Assembly: GCA_030432315.1 (NCBI GenBank)
Contig: JAUIHM010000021.1
Coordinates: 1 to 40,891 of the forward strand
Direction of reading: 5' to 3'
DNA from: Alphaproteobacteria bacterium
GTDB lineage: Bacteria > Pseudomonadota > Alphaproteobacteria > Rhodobacterales > Rhodobacteraceae
Length of the DNA stretch: 40,891 bases
Part shown: one piece after another, positions 15,577 through 24,858 of the stretch
Layout: each line of letters opens with the position of its first letter
Position numbering within the stretch: position 1 is the stretch's first letter
Notes under the pieces: model-generated
Databases searched by the model: none
What the model saw: only the letters and a program-made list of their open reading frames with translations
What the model was told of the DNA's origin: nothing
Program-made: the position numbers and the translations under genes

Positions 15577-16908
15577 ATGATGCAGGACGCACCCCGAATG
15601 ACAACGCGCCGCACCTGGGCGGCGCTCGGGTTTACGGCCGTGGTGGCCGGCGGGCTGGCGCTGTCGCTGCGCGGTCCGGTGCAGGAGGATGCGGAAGGCT
15701 GGACACAGGCAGCAGGCGTGGCGTCAGAGGAAGCGGAGAGTGCCATTGCCGGAGATGCGGCGCAGCCGGCGGATGCCGGCGGTCAGACGGTCGTGGCTGC
15801 ACCGGATGTGCCGCCCGTGCCAGTGACGCCCGAACCCGCAGTGGCTGAGGTTGCTGGGGATCCGGTGGCGGCAGACCCTGCGGCGTCGGCGCCTGAAGCC
15901 GTTGCACCCGAAGTCGGGACCGGCGTACCGGTTTTCGACATCGTGCGGATCGAACCCGACGGGTCGGCGCTGATCGCCGGGACGGCGGAGCCAAAGTCCA
16001 GGGTTGCGGTGCTCGCTGACAGCCGGTCGCTGATCGAGGTCGAAGCGGACCGGGACGGGAATTTTGTCGCGATATTCGAGGCAGCGCCCAGTGGGAACGC
16101 GCAGGCGCTGACGCTTCAGGCGACATCGCCGGAGGGGCTCGTCGAAGTATCGGATGAGGTGGTGATGCTGCTGCCTGGCGGGACGCCGGGTGCGGACACC
16201 GAAGGCTTCGTGCCGGCGACCGGACTGTTGCCGGACCAGGACGGAGTTCCCGCTCTGACGGTCCCGGCGACGGCGCCCGAGCAGGCGGCCGGCGAGGAAC
16301 CGGCCGGTGAGGCAACCGTCGAGCAGGCGGCGCTTGCCGTCACACCCGAGCCGACGATTGCCGCGACGGCGGTGGTGCGGGGCAACGGTGTGGAAGTCAG
16401 CCGTTCTTCGGCTGCCGCAGCGGCGCTGGGGTTCGAGCTAGTCAGCATTTCCTATTCCGGATCGGGTGGGATTTCCCTGACCGGCGTGGGGCCGGCTGGC
16501 ACGAAGGTGCGGGCCTATGTCGACAATGCCGCCTCCGGCGAGGTCGAGATCACCGGGAATGGCGACTGGGTGCTCGATTTGAGCGATCTGGCGGAGGGGC
16601 TCTATGCGTTGCGGCTCGATCAGATTGACGGCGCGGGGCGGGTGGCCAGGCGGGTCGAGACGCCGTTTCAGCGGGATTTTCCGACCATGCCGATGGCCCG
16701 GCCGGGTTATGAGGGACCGGTTTCCGGAGCGGCGGGTGTTCAGGTTACGGTGCAGCCGGGCGGTACGCTCTGGACCCTCGCGCGGCAGCATTACGGCGCG
16801 GGTGTGCTTTTTACCCAGATTTTTACCGCGAACGAGAAGCTGATCCGCGATCCGGACTTGATCTATCCGGGACAGGTCCTAGCTATACCGGACCTGCAGC
16901 AGCCGTAA
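15577..16908 (+). CDS. Anchored LysM-domain protein
   Basis: A 443-residue protein from ATG 15577 (an adjacent ATG at 15580 is possible) with AGAGGACGGG upstream. It has one N-terminal membrane segment (about 13-30), an Ala/Pro/Glu-rich linker (30-120) and Big-like beta domains (VFDIVRIEPDGSALIAGTAE and ISYSGSGGISLTGVGPAGTK). At the C-terminus is one LysM domain (VTVQPGGTLWTLARQHYGAG to DLIYPGQVLAIPD), which binds peptidoglycan. Periplasmic exposure is inferred. The Atm1-like exporter starts 6 bp after the stop, so the two are likely one operon. Longer upstream starts lack a ribosome binding site. Confidence 0.92.
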   Translation: MMQDAPRMTTRRTWAALGFTAVVAGGLALSLRGPVQEDAEGWTQAAGVASEEAESAIAGDAAQPADAGGQTVVAAPDVPPVPVTPEPAVAEVAGDPVAADPAASAPEAVAPEVGTGVPVFDIVRIEPDGSALIAGTAEPKSRVAVLADSRSLIEVEADRDGNFVAIFEAAPSGNAQALTLQATSPEGLVEVSDEVVMLLPGGTPGADTEGFVPATGLLPDQDGVPALTVPATAPEQAAGEEPAGEATVEQAALAVTPEPTIAATAVVRGNGVEVSRSSAAAAALGFELVSISYSGSGGISLTGVGPAGTKVRAYVDNAASGEVEITGNGDWVLDLSDLAEGLYALRLDQIDGAGRVARRVETPFQRDFPTMPMARPGYEGPVSGAAGVQVTVQPGGTLWTLARQHYGAGVLFTQIFTANEKLIRDPDLIYPGQVLAIPDLQQP

Positions 16909-16914
16909 GAGCCA

Positions 16915-18756
16915 ATGACTTCAATACCCGAACCGGCGGAAGCCGCGCCTGCGGCAAGCGGGTGGAGCACAATTCGCAAAGTCGCCCCGTATCTGTGGCC
17001 TGACGATAATCGCGAGGTGCGGCGCCGGGTGGTGTTGGCGATGGTGGCACTTGTCGTCTCGAAACTCGCGACGGTAATTACGCCGCTGTTTTTCAAGGCG
17101 GCTGTCGACGGTCTGGCCCCGACCGACGGCGCCAGTTCGCAGACGGATTTTCTGCTGCTTGCCGGTCCGGTGGCGCTGGCGGTGTTTTACGGGCTGATGC
17201 GTCTGGCCGGTGTCGGGTTTGCCCAGCTTCGGGACGGGGTGTTTGCCAAGGTCGGGCAGCGTGCGCTGCGGATGCTGGCGCTGGAGACCTTTCAGCATAT
17301 CCACGCGCTGAGCCTGCGCTATCACATCACCCGCAAGACCGGGGGGCTCAGCCGGGTCATCGAGCGCGGCGTCAAGGGCGTCGATTTCCTGCTGCGGTTC
17401 ATGCTGTTCTCGATCGTCCCGCTGATCATCGAACTGCTGCTGATCGGCATCATCCTCGCCTGGGTTTTCGACCTCTGGTACCTGCTGGTGGTGGCGGTGA
17501 CCATCGGGCTCTACGTCTGGTTCACCTTCAAGGTGACCGAAATGCGGGTACAGATCCGCAAGCGGATGAATGAGCGCGATACTGATGCCAACCAGAAAGC
17601 GATAGATTCGCTGCTGAATTTCGAGACGGTGAAGTATTTCAACGCCGAGCAGCGCGAAGCGCAGCGCTATGACCACAGCATGGAAGGCTATGAGAAGGCG
17701 GCGGTGCAGACCGGTGTCTCCCTGGCCTGGCTCAATTTCGGTCAGTCGCTGATCATCACCACCGGTCTCGCGGCAGTGATGGTGATGGCGGCGCTGGGGG
17801 TTCAGGCGGGAACGCTGACCGTCGGCGATTTTGTCATGGTCAACGCCTACATGATCCAGGTGTCGATGCCGCTGGGGTTTCTCGGCACGGTTTACCGGGA
17901 AATCCGTCAGTCACTGGTAGACATGGCACAGATGTTCGGACTGCTGGAACAGAAGGCGGAGATCAGCGACCGGCCCGGAGCCAAACCGTTGCAGGTTAAG
18001 GGTGGGCAGCTTGTGTTCCGCAACGTGTCGTTTTCCTATGAAACCGAGCGCGGCATTCTGCACGGGCTCGACCTGGTGGTTGAACCGGGGCAGACGGTGG
18101 CGGTGGTGGGGCCTTCGGGCTCGGGCAAGTCGACCATTGGGCGGCTGCTGTTCCGGTTTTATGACGTCAGTGGCGGGGCGATCGAGATCGACGGCCAGGA
18201 TCTGCGCGACGTGACCCAGACCTCACTGCGGGCGCAGATCGGCATGGTGCCGCAGGACACGGTGCTGTTCAACGATACGATCTATTACAACATCGCCTAC
18301 GGCCGACCCGAAGCCAGCCGCGAGGAGGTCGAGGCGGCGGCGCGGGCGGCGCAGATCCATGACTTTGTCACCAGCCTGCCGGAAGGCTACGAATCGAAGG
18401 TGGGCGAGCGGGGACTGAAGCTTTCGGGCGGCGAGAAACAGCGGGTCGGCATCGCCCGTACGCTGCTGAAGGATCCGCCGATCCTGCTGCTGGACGAGGC
18501 GACCTCGGCGCTCGACTCCGAGACGGAGCGCGACATTCAGGACAGTCTGCGGGCGATGGGACAGGGGCGCAGCGTGATTACCATTGCGCACCGGCTCTCG
18601 ACCGTGGTCGACAGCGACGTGATCCTCGTTCTGGAGAAGGGTGTCGTGGTCGAGCGGGGCACCCACGAGCAGCTATTGGCGCTGGACGGCCGCTATGCGC
18701 GGATGTGGCAGCGACAGGCTTCCGAAGAGGATGACGAGGTTGCGGACGTGGCCTGA
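16915..18756 (+). CDS. Atm1-type ABC exporter (half-transporter)
   Basis: A 613-residue protein with an N-terminal six-helix exporter domain and a C-terminal ATPase: Walker A GPSGSGKST, signature LSGGEKQRVGIART, Walker B ILLLDEATSALD, and IAHRLST with the H-loop His. The run LNFETVKYFNAEQREAQRYD is typical of the Atm1/HMT1 branch. Those proteins export glutathione-linked or Fe-S-related compounds and heavy metal conjugates from cytosol or matrix. The actual substrate here is inferred from family only. It follows the LysM gene closely. Confidence 0.93.
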   Translation: MTSIPEPAEAAPAASGWSTIRKVAPYLWPDDNREVRRRVVLAMVALVVSKLATVITPLFFKAAVDGLAPTDGASSQTDFLLLAGPVALAVFYGLMRLAGVGFAQLRDGVFAKVGQRALRMLALETFQHIHALSLRYHITRKTGGLSRVIERGVKGVDFLLRFMLFSIVPLIIELLLIGIILAWVFDLWYLLVVAVTIGLYVWFTFKVTEMRVQIRKRMNERDTDANQKAIDSLLNFETVKYFNAEQREAQRYDHSMEGYEKAAVQTGVSLAWLNFGQSLIITTGLAAVMVMAALGVQAGTLTVGDFVMVNAYMIQVSMPLGFLGTVYREIRQSLVDMAQMFGLLEQKAEISDRPGAKPLQVKGGQLVFRNVSFSYETERGILHGLDLVVEPGQTVAVVGPSGSGKSTIGRLLFRFYDVSGGAIEIDGQDLRDVTQTSLRAQIGMVPQDTVLFNDTIYYNIAYGRPEASREEVEAAARAAQIHDFVTSLPEGYESKVGERGLKLSGGEKQRVGIARTLLKDPPILLLDEATSALDSETERDIQDSLRAMGQGRSVITIAHRLSTVVDSDVILVLEKGVVVERGTHEQLLALDGRYARMWQRQASEEDDEVADVA

Positions 18757-18841
18757 CCATTGGTCCGGGTCTTAATGCATTGAACCCCTGCTGCCGTTCT
18801 GGTTTGCTCCGGCCAGCCGACGGATGCGGGAGAATTTTACG

Positions 18842-20383
18842 ATGAACGGTGCGGAAAGCCTGGTCGCGACGCTGCTTGGCGCCGGGGTAAATGTCTGCTT
18901 CGCCAATCCGGGCACGTCGGAAATGCATTTTGTCGCAGCGCTTGACCGGCATCCGGAGATGCGCTGCATCCTGTGCCTGTTCGAGGGCGGTGCGACCGGG
19001 GCGGCGGACGGCTATTTTCGCATGAAGGGCGATGTGGCGGCGACGCTGCTGCATCTCGGACCGGGTTTGGCGAACGGGACCGCAAATCTGCACAACGCGC
19101 GAAAGGCGGGCAGCGGTGTGGTCAACATCGTCGGCGACCATGCGACATATCACCTGAAACATGAAAGTCCGCTCAAGGGCGACCTGGCGGGGGTCGCGGC
19201 GGTGGCTGCGCACTGGTCGCGGGCTGGCGTCGATGCGGCGGGCGTGGCGGCGGATGGCGCAGCGGCGGTGCGGGCGGCGCGGGCGGGCAATGGCCGGATT
19301 GCAACCCTGATGCTGCCGGCGGACACCGCATGGGGTGAGGCGGCCGGGCCGGCGGATCCGGGTCAGGTCCCGGATCTGCAGCGGCCTTCGGATGCGGCAG
19401 TCGCGGCGGCGGCGCGCCAGTTGCGTGTCCCCGGAGCGGCGCTGGTTCTGGGCGGTTCGGCGCTGTACGGCGCGGACGCGGAGCGGGCCGGACGGATCGC
19501 CGCGGCGGCAGGCTGTGATCTGCTGGCGGATTATCTGGTGCCGCGCATGCGACGCGGCGCCGGCGCGGTGGCAATCCGGCATCTCAAATACATCGTTGAG
19601 GAGAATGTGGCGGCCCTCGCGGATGTCTCCAGCATGGTGCTGTGCGGCGCCCGGCGGCCGGTGTCGTTTTTTGCCTATCCCGGCAAGCCGAGCCTGCCCG
19701 AGGCGCCGGGCTCAGCGGTCTTCGATCTGTGCGATCCGGAGATGGATGTGGGCTGGACCCTGAAGGCGCTTGAGGCGGCGCTGGACGCCGGAAGCGCCGA
19801 ACCGGCGCGACGCGGGCTTGCGCTGCCGGACGTGCCGGAAGGGGCGCTGACACCGCAGAGCGTGGCGGCGGCGGTGGCCCTGGTCCTGCCGGAAGAGGCA
19901 ATCGTGGTGGAGGAGAGCATCACCAACGCCGCGCCGCTGCTGGTGGCAACGGAAACGGCACGGGGGCATGATCTGCTGTCGGTGACGGGAGGGGCGATCG
20001 GCTTTGGGCTGCCCTCCGCGGTCGGTGCGGCGGTGGCCTGTCCGGAACGGCGGGTTCTGGCGCTGACCGGAGACGGCTCGGCGATGTACACGGTGCAGTC
20101 GCTCTGGACCATGGCACGGGAGCGGCTGAACGTGACGGTGCTGGTCTACGCCAACCGGGGCTACCGGATCCTGCATCGCGAACTGGTCAACGTCGGGGTC
20201 ACGGACGTGCGGCGCAACGCGCAGCGGATGTTCGACATGGAAGATCCGGAACTGGATTGGGTCGCGATGGCAAAGGGGCACGGGGTCGGCGCGGTTCGGG
20301 TTGAGGATGCCGCTGGCCTGGTTGCGGCCCTGCGCGACGGGTTTGCGCGGCAGGGCCCGTTTCTGATCGAGGTGCCGGTCTGA
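18842..20383 (+). CDS. Acetolactate synthase large-subunit-like TPP enzyme
   Basis: A 513-residue thiamine diphosphate enzyme. The catalytic Glu is E48 in CLFEGGATGAADGY. The TPP/Mg motif is GDGSAMYTVQ (410-419) through N438 (YANRGY). GGAIGFGLPSAVGAA precedes it. The protein is shorter than biosynthetic IlvB (about 570) and there is no ilvH beside it. It may therefore be a decarboxylase or carboligase of the IlvB-like group rather than the branched-chain enzyme. ATG 18842 fits GGGAG upstream better than ATG 18824. Confidence 0.88.
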   Translation: MNGAESLVATLLGAGVNVCFANPGTSEMHFVAALDRHPEMRCILCLFEGGATGAADGYFRMKGDVAATLLHLGPGLANGTANLHNARKAGSGVVNIVGDHATYHLKHESPLKGDLAGVAAVAAHWSRAGVDAAGVAADGAAAVRAARAGNGRIATLMLPADTAWGEAAGPADPGQVPDLQRPSDAAVAAAARQLRVPGAALVLGGSALYGADAERAGRIAAAAGCDLLADYLVPRMRRGAGAVAIRHLKYIVEENVAALADVSSMVLCGARRPVSFFAYPGKPSLPEAPGSAVFDLCDPEMDVGWTLKALEAALDAGSAEPARRGLALPDVPEGALTPQSVAAAVALVLPEEAIVVEESITNAAPLLVATETARGHDLLSVTGGAIGFGLPSAVGAAVACPERRVLALTGDGSAMYTVQSLWTMARERLNVTVLVYANRGYRILHRELVNVGVTDVRRNAQRMFDMEDPELDWVAMAKGHGVGAVRVEDAAGLVAALRDGFARQGPFLIEVPV

Positions 20384-20608
20384 TCGCCTGCCTGCCGGGT
20401 GGCCGTTGCGTTGGGGCCGACATGCGCCCGGTCCCAACGGGCTGTTGCCGTCTGACAGGGCTTCGCGTCCGGTCTGCTCGCCGTCCCTTGGGGGGACCGC
20501 TGGCGGGCGCCTGGTGTTTGGATTGACAGCGCTGGATGGGTGCGGGAGCCAGCTATTGGTGCGATGCGAGGGTGTGGTCGTGCCGTGTCCGGAGGAAAGC
20601 AGAGCCGC

Positions 20609-21289
20609 ATGAATCGGGAGAGTGACCTCTATCCACCGCTGAAGGCCTGGCTGGAGGGGCAGGGCTATGAGGTCAAGGCGGAGGTCGGTGACTGCGACGT
20701 CCTGGCGCGGCGCGGCGACGAACCGCCGGTTGTGGTGGAACTGAAACTGACGTTTTCGCTGGCGCTGGTGATGCAGGGAGTGGCGCGCCAGGCGCTGTTC
20801 GAGCATGTCTATCTGGCGGTTCCGGTTTCAAAACAACGGGGCTGGAAGCTGCGGTATCGGGATATCGTGCGTCTGTGCCGGAGGCTTGGGCTCGGACTGG
20901 TGGCGGTCGGAGCGGATGGTACGGTTGAGGCGCATCTGGACCCCGGCCCCTATGCGCCGCGCCGAAATACGAAGAAGGCGGGGCGGCTGCTGCGGGAGTT
21001 CGACCGGCGGGTGGGGGACCCCAATGTCGGTGGCGTGACCGGGGTCAAGCGCATGACCGCGTATCGCCAGGATGCGTTGCGGTGTGCGGAGTTCCTGCGT
21101 CGCGAGGGTGTGTCGAAGGCGTCGTTCGTGGCGAAGGGAACGGGCGTTGCCCGTGCGGCTGATCTGATGCGGGCGGATCATTACGGCTGGTTCGGGCGGG
21201 TGGAGCGTGGGGTTTACGAACTGACGCCGAAAGGGGTGGAGGGGCTGCAGGAATTTGCCGAGGAACTTGCGATGTTGGCGGCCGGGTGA
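20609..21289 (+). CDS. DUF2161 protein, PD-(D/E)xK nuclease-like
   Basis: A 226-residue protein of the alphaproteobacterial DUF2161 family. The N-terminal part has the nuclease-like pattern E-x-GY-VKAEVGDCDVLARR then VVVELKL, where Asp, Glu and Lys would bind metal in a PD-(D/E)xK fold. The C-terminal part (about 140-220) looks like a winged helix (RQDALRCAEFLRREGVSKASFVAKGTG). GGAGGAAAG precedes ATG 20609. No activity has been shown that I know of. Confidence 0.88.
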   Translation: MNRESDLYPPLKAWLEGQGYEVKAEVGDCDVLARRGDEPPVVVELKLTFSLALVMQGVARQALFEHVYLAVPVSKQRGWKLRYRDIVRLCRRLGLGLVAVGADGTVEAHLDPGPYAPRRNTKKAGRLLREFDRRVGDPNVGGVTGVKRMTAYRQDALRCAEFLRREGVSKASFVAKGTGVARAADLMRADHYGWFGRVERGVYELTPKGVEGLQEFAEELAMLAAG

Positions 21290-21637
21290 GGGGGTTTCAC
21301 GAAAAGGTGGACGTATTTCCGTAAACCACTGACAGAGCTGTGTTTTCCGAAGCTGGAACTTGGCTGGAAAGTGGCTGGAAAGTGGCTTGCCATTTTGGGG
21401 GCATCGGACTCGGTCGTCACAACGGAGCAACGGGCTGAGCGGCGTCGATCCGGGTGTTTTACGGCGTAAAGAACCCGAACATATTTTCTTGTATGTGTTT
21501 ACCAAAGGCGCGCAAACATAAGTATTAATGCAATCTTAACTTGTGAATTTGGGTTGGATGTCTTCTTCTGATTCCGGGTGGGGCCATCGCGAGAGCGTTT
21601 TGTTCGCGAGGCTGGCTATTTTGAAAATGAGGATTTC
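21290..21637. other. AT-richer leader region before the RTX gene
   Basis: A 348-bp stretch. It holds a short tandem repeat at 21361-21387 and, from about 21475 to 21555, a clearly AT-richer segment likely to hold the RTX promoter. TGTTT/AAACA arms there form a weak inverted repeat. I could not fix a -35/-10 pair. Confidence 0.45.
21361..21387. repeat. 11-bp tandem repeat
   Basis: TGGCTGGAAAG occurs twice in direct succession (21361-21371, 21372-21382), followed by the partial unit TGGCT. It is intergenic and of unknown meaning; it may be replication slippage. Confidence 0.8.
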
Positions 21638-23221
21638 ATGACTTACGCAACCAGCGTTGATGAGAGGTATGCCGGCGGGTACCTGTCGTTCGCGGCGGGC
21701 ACGAATGATGCACCGGGAAGTCTCAATTCCATCGCGCGGCTTTCAGACTGGCAGTATGCCTACGGGTCACTGGACGACCTGACCTATGGCGTGGATGTCG
21801 ACAGTTACAGCATGGGGGTGCTGGACACCGGGATCTACAAGGTCACGGTCCTGGACTACACCTGGGACTACGGCAACTTTGACTAATTCAGTGTGGCATC
21901 GTTCAAGGTGGTCGATTCATACGGTTTTACGGTCGCCAGCCGCTACGGGGCGGGCACCCTGGAGTTCGTGGTCGGCGCCAACGAAACCTATCATGTGGTA
22001 TTGACCGGAACCTATTACGGCGATGCACAGTACAGGCTTGATTATGACAAGACCCTTTCGCTGCCCGTCAATCCCTTCAGCAATACGGATTACGTGCTTT
22101 GGTCGTTTCAGGACAACCTGACGCTGACGGGATCGGGGAACATCAACGGCACCGGAAACGCTTTCGACAATACCATCACCGGAAACCGGGGCGACAATCA
22201 TCTGAATGGCCTGGACGGCAGCGACTGGCTCGATGGCGGTGCCGGCGATGACTGGCTGTTTGGCGGCAACGGCGTCGACGTCCTGGATGGCGGCAGCGGT
22301 GGGGACCGCATGGCGGGCGGGGCCGGGTCGGACATTTATGCGGTCGAATCCCTGTCCGATGTCATAGTGGAACGTTCGGGTCAGGGCAGGGATGTGGTGA
22401 TTGCCCAGATCAGTTACGCTCTGCCCGACCATGTCGAGGATCTGGCGCTTCTCGGGGCCGATGCGCAGCGCGGGACCGGCAACGGTCTGGCCAACGAAAT
22501 TGAAGGGACCTCCGCCGCGAACAAGCTGTGGGGACTGGGCGGCAACGACAGGCTTTACGGCTACGGCGGCAATGACGTTCTCGACGGCGGCACCGGCAGT
22601 GACCGGATGGACGGTGGGAAAGGCAATGACCTGTACGTGGTCAATACGACCGGAGACGTGGTCTCAGAGCAGGCGCAAGGCGGGACCGATACGGTCAAGG
22701 CTTCGGTGACCTGGCGGCTGGGCAGCCATCTGGAGAACCTGACACTGACCGGCAGCAGCAATCTGACCGGCATTGGCAATGAGGCCGCCAACAAGATTGT
22801 CGGGAATGCAGGGAACAACCGGCTGTCGGGCGGTTCCGGCAACGACGTGATCTCCGGTGGCGGAGGGAATGACGTAATTTCCGGCGGGTTGGGGACTGAC
22901 GCGCTGCGCGGCAACGCCGGAGCCGACAGGTTTGTTTTTGCCTCGACGACGGAAGCAGGCCGGGGGAGCACACGCGACGTCATCCGTGACTTTGCCCATC
23001 GTGTCGATCACATCGACCTTTCCGCGATGGACGCGAAGACGGACGTTTCGGGCAATCAGGTGTTCCGGTTTATCGGCTCGAACGGCTTTTCTGACCGTGC
23101 GGGCGAGCTGCGTTATGCGTCGGGGATTGTCAGCGGCGATGTCGACGGGGACGGGCGGGCCGACTTTCAGATCGGGATTGGCAATCACGCGACCCTGACA
23201 CAGGCCGATTTCATTCTTTGA
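21638..23221 (+). pseudogene. RTX calcium-binding secreted protein interrupted by an in-frame TAA
   Basis: Read through 21884-21886, this frame gives about 527 residues. Residues 1-140 form a beta-rich PPC-like domain (DVDSYSMGVLDTGIYKVTVLDY). Next come RTX nonapeptides of the GGxGxDxLxG type (about 185-225, 300-335, 400-430), separated by VENLTLTGS-like spacers. The end is an M10/serralysin-type C-terminal region (DVIRDFAHRVDHIDLSAMD, then DVDGDGRADFQIGIGNHATLTQADFIL), the usual type I secretion signal. The TAA after YGNFD splits it, yet frame and homology continue directly (FSVASFKVVDSYG). It may be a recent nonsense mutation, readthrough or a sequence error. A GTG at 21893 could restart translation. 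No protease HExxH motif is present. No type I secretion genes adjoin it. Confidence 0.85.
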
Positions 23222-23414
23222 CGCGATGCCGCGGATCGCTGGAGCAGCCACGTCAACGGTGGCGCCCGCAGACTGTGGGCGGCGGGGTGACCCGCATCCG
23301 GAAACGATGTCGGGTTGAACCGGTGTTCCATGGTTTGCCGGTTGCGGGTGATCTTGGCTGCCAGCTCCGCCGTTGCGGGAGTTCGACCGGGGGCGGTCCG
23401 GATGTGGGTGGGCG

Positions 23415-23810
23415 TCAGGGCTTGCGTACCCGATCCGCCCGGGCCTGAAGGAAGCGGGGCACGCTCACCTCGATCCAGTCGGCGAGGGCGCTGACCTTTT
23501 CGGCGGCCTCCTGGCCGAGCGGGGTCAGGGTATATTCCACCCGGGGCGGGACTTCCGGGTAGGAGACGCGTTGGAGGATGCCGTCGCCTTCCAGAGCCTG
23601 CAGGGTATGTGACAGCATGCGTTCGCTGATGCCGCCGATTTTTCGGCGCAGGGTGCTGAAGCGCTGTGTTCCCTCCGCCAGAACCATCAGAACGAGCACG
23701 CCCCAGCGGCTGGTCATGTGCAGCAGAATTTCGCGTGACGGACAGTCGGCGGACATCAGTTCGCCGCGCTGGACGAGTTGCGTGAGGGGGGGGCGGTTAT
23801 TCTTGGTCAT
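23415..23810 (-). CDS. HxlR-family regulator, QorR-like
   Basis: A 131-residue winged-helix protein. HxlR features are C23 in ADCPSREILLHMTSRWGVLVLMVL, then FSTLRRKIGGISERMLSHTLQALEGDGILQR and a wing with PPRVEYTLTPLGQE. The conserved N-terminal Cys is used for redox or electrophile sensing in QorR and related regulators. It is divergent from a quinone-reductase gene with a palindrome between them, so it probably represses that gene and itself. ATG 23810 has GGGAG 9 bp upstream; ATG 23819 abuts that site. Confidence 0.92.
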   Translation of the reverse strand: MTKNNRPPLTQLVQRGELMSADCPSREILLHMTSRWGVLVLMVLAEGTQRFSTLRRKIGGISERMLSHTLQALEGDGILQRVSYPEVPPRVEYTLTPLGQEAAEKVSALADWIEVSVPRFLQARADRVRKP

Positions 23811-23839
23811 TGGCTGCATCTCCCAAAACTAACATTTAT

Positions 23840-23859
23840 GTACGTACTTACGAAAAGTA
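23840..23859. promoter_or_regulatory. Operator candidate between hxlR-type gene and qorB
   Basis: Two symmetric elements lie side by side: the perfect palindrome GTACGTAC (23840-23847) and the inverted repeat TACTT-N5-AAGTA (23845-23859). They sit in the 98-bp divergent intergenic region, which is unusually AT-rich. The layout fits binding by the dimeric HxlR regulator. Confidence 0.55.
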
Positions 23860-23908
23860 ACTTTGGTGGATATATGCGGTTCCGTGAACGCAAACAAGGA
23901 GCATCGTC

Positions 23909-24781
23909 ATGATCGCCGTCACCGGAGCCACAGGCAAGCTTGGCCGACTTGTCATCGAACAGCTTTTGAAAACCGTCCCGGCTGGAGAGATCGTCGCCGC
24001 CGTCAGGACGCCGGCAAATGCAGCCGACCTCGCGGCGCGGGGCGTTGTGGTGCGTGAGGCGGATTACGACCGCCCTGAAACCCTGGTCCCGGCGTTTGCT
24101 GGCGTCCGACGGCTGTTGCTGATTTCGGGAAGCGAAATGGGGCGACGCGCACCGCAGCATCAGGCCGTCATTGATGCGGCGCGGGCGGTGGGTGTGGGAC
24201 AGATTGTCTACACCAGCATTCTTCATGCAGATACATCGCCTCTGGGTCTGGCGGTCGAGCACCGGGCGACCGAAGCGGCCCTTCGGGCATCCGGGGTGCC
24301 GCATGTTCTGCTGCGCAACGGGTGGTACTCCGAAAACTACCTTGGATCGATACCGGTCGTCCTGGAGCACGGCGCGTTGCCGGGCAGCGCCGGTCAGGGG
24401 CGCATTTCCGCAGCGGCGCGGGCAGATTACGCTGCCGCGGCGGCGGCGGTTCTTGCGGACGGCGCCGATCATGACGGCGCGGTGTTCGAACTGGCGGGAG
24501 ATCAGGCCTTTACGCTGGCGGATCTGGCGGCAGAGATCGCCCGCCAGTCGGGCCGGCCCGTTGCCTACAGGGACCTGCCGCACCAGGAATACCGCCGAAC
24601 CCTCGTTGGATTTGGTTTGCCGGAGGGCGTAGCGGATCTGGTGGCGGACTCGGACGCCGGCGCGGCCAAGGGGGCGCTGTTTGACGCCGGAGGCACGCTT
24701 GGCGCACTCATCGGCCGGCCGACCGTGCCGATTTCCGAGTCGGTGGCGGCGGCGTTGCAGGCCGCCCGGGTCGACGCCTGA
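23909..24781 (+). CDS. NAD(P)H:quinone oxidoreductase, QorB-like (NmrA/SDR family)
   Basis: A 290-residue atypical short-chain dehydrogenase. The Rossmann motif is TGATGKLG (residues 5-12). VGQIVYTSILHADTSPLGLAVEHRATEAALRASGVPHVLLRNGWYSENY is the hallmark stretch of QorB/YtfG-type quinone reductases. They reduce quinones with NADPH and protect against quinone stress. AAGGAGC precedes ATG 23909. Pairing with a divergent HxlR regulator is the known qorR-qorB arrangement. Confidence 0.92.
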   Translation: MIAVTGATGKLGRLVIEQLLKTVPAGEIVAAVRTPANAADLAARGVVVREADYDRPETLVPAFAGVRRLLLISGSEMGRRAPQHQAVIDAARAVGVGQIVYTSILHADTSPLGLAVEHRATEAALRASGVPHVLLRNGWYSENYLGSIPVVLEHGALPGSAGQGRISAAARADYAAAAAAVLADGADHDGAVFELAGDQAFTLADLAAEIARQSGRPVAYRDLPHQEYRRTLVGFGLPEGVADLVADSDAGAAKGALFDAGGTLGALIGRPTVPISESVAAALQAARVDA

Positions 24782-24807
24782 GGTCACGGCACCTGCCGCA
24801 GGGCATT

Positions 24808-24833
24808 GAAGCCTCCGGTGAACCGGAGGCTTC
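24808..24833. terminator. Hairpin between convergent qorB and dctP
   Basis: GAAGCCTCCGG and CCGGAGGCTTC form a perfect 11-bp stem around a 4-base loop, in the 77-bp gap between two converging genes. No T-tract follows, so it may act as a bidirectional transcript end or 3' stabiliser. Confidence 0.65.
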
Positions 24834-24858
24834 GGATTGCAACCGGCGGCCGCGCGGA

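Noticed and set aside
18842..20383. Biosynthetic acetolactate synthase IlvB
   Set aside because: The protein is shorter than IlvB and lacks an adjacent regulatory subunit gene, so only an IlvB-like TPP enzyme is supported.
20384..20608. N-terminal extension or extra gene before the DUF2161 gene
   Set aside because: The in-frame extension lacks a ribosome binding site and family sequence; GGAGGAAAG supports ATG 20609.
21638..23221. Serralysin-type metalloprotease
   Set aside because: The C-terminal region is of M10 type, but no HExxH zinc motif is present, so no protease call.
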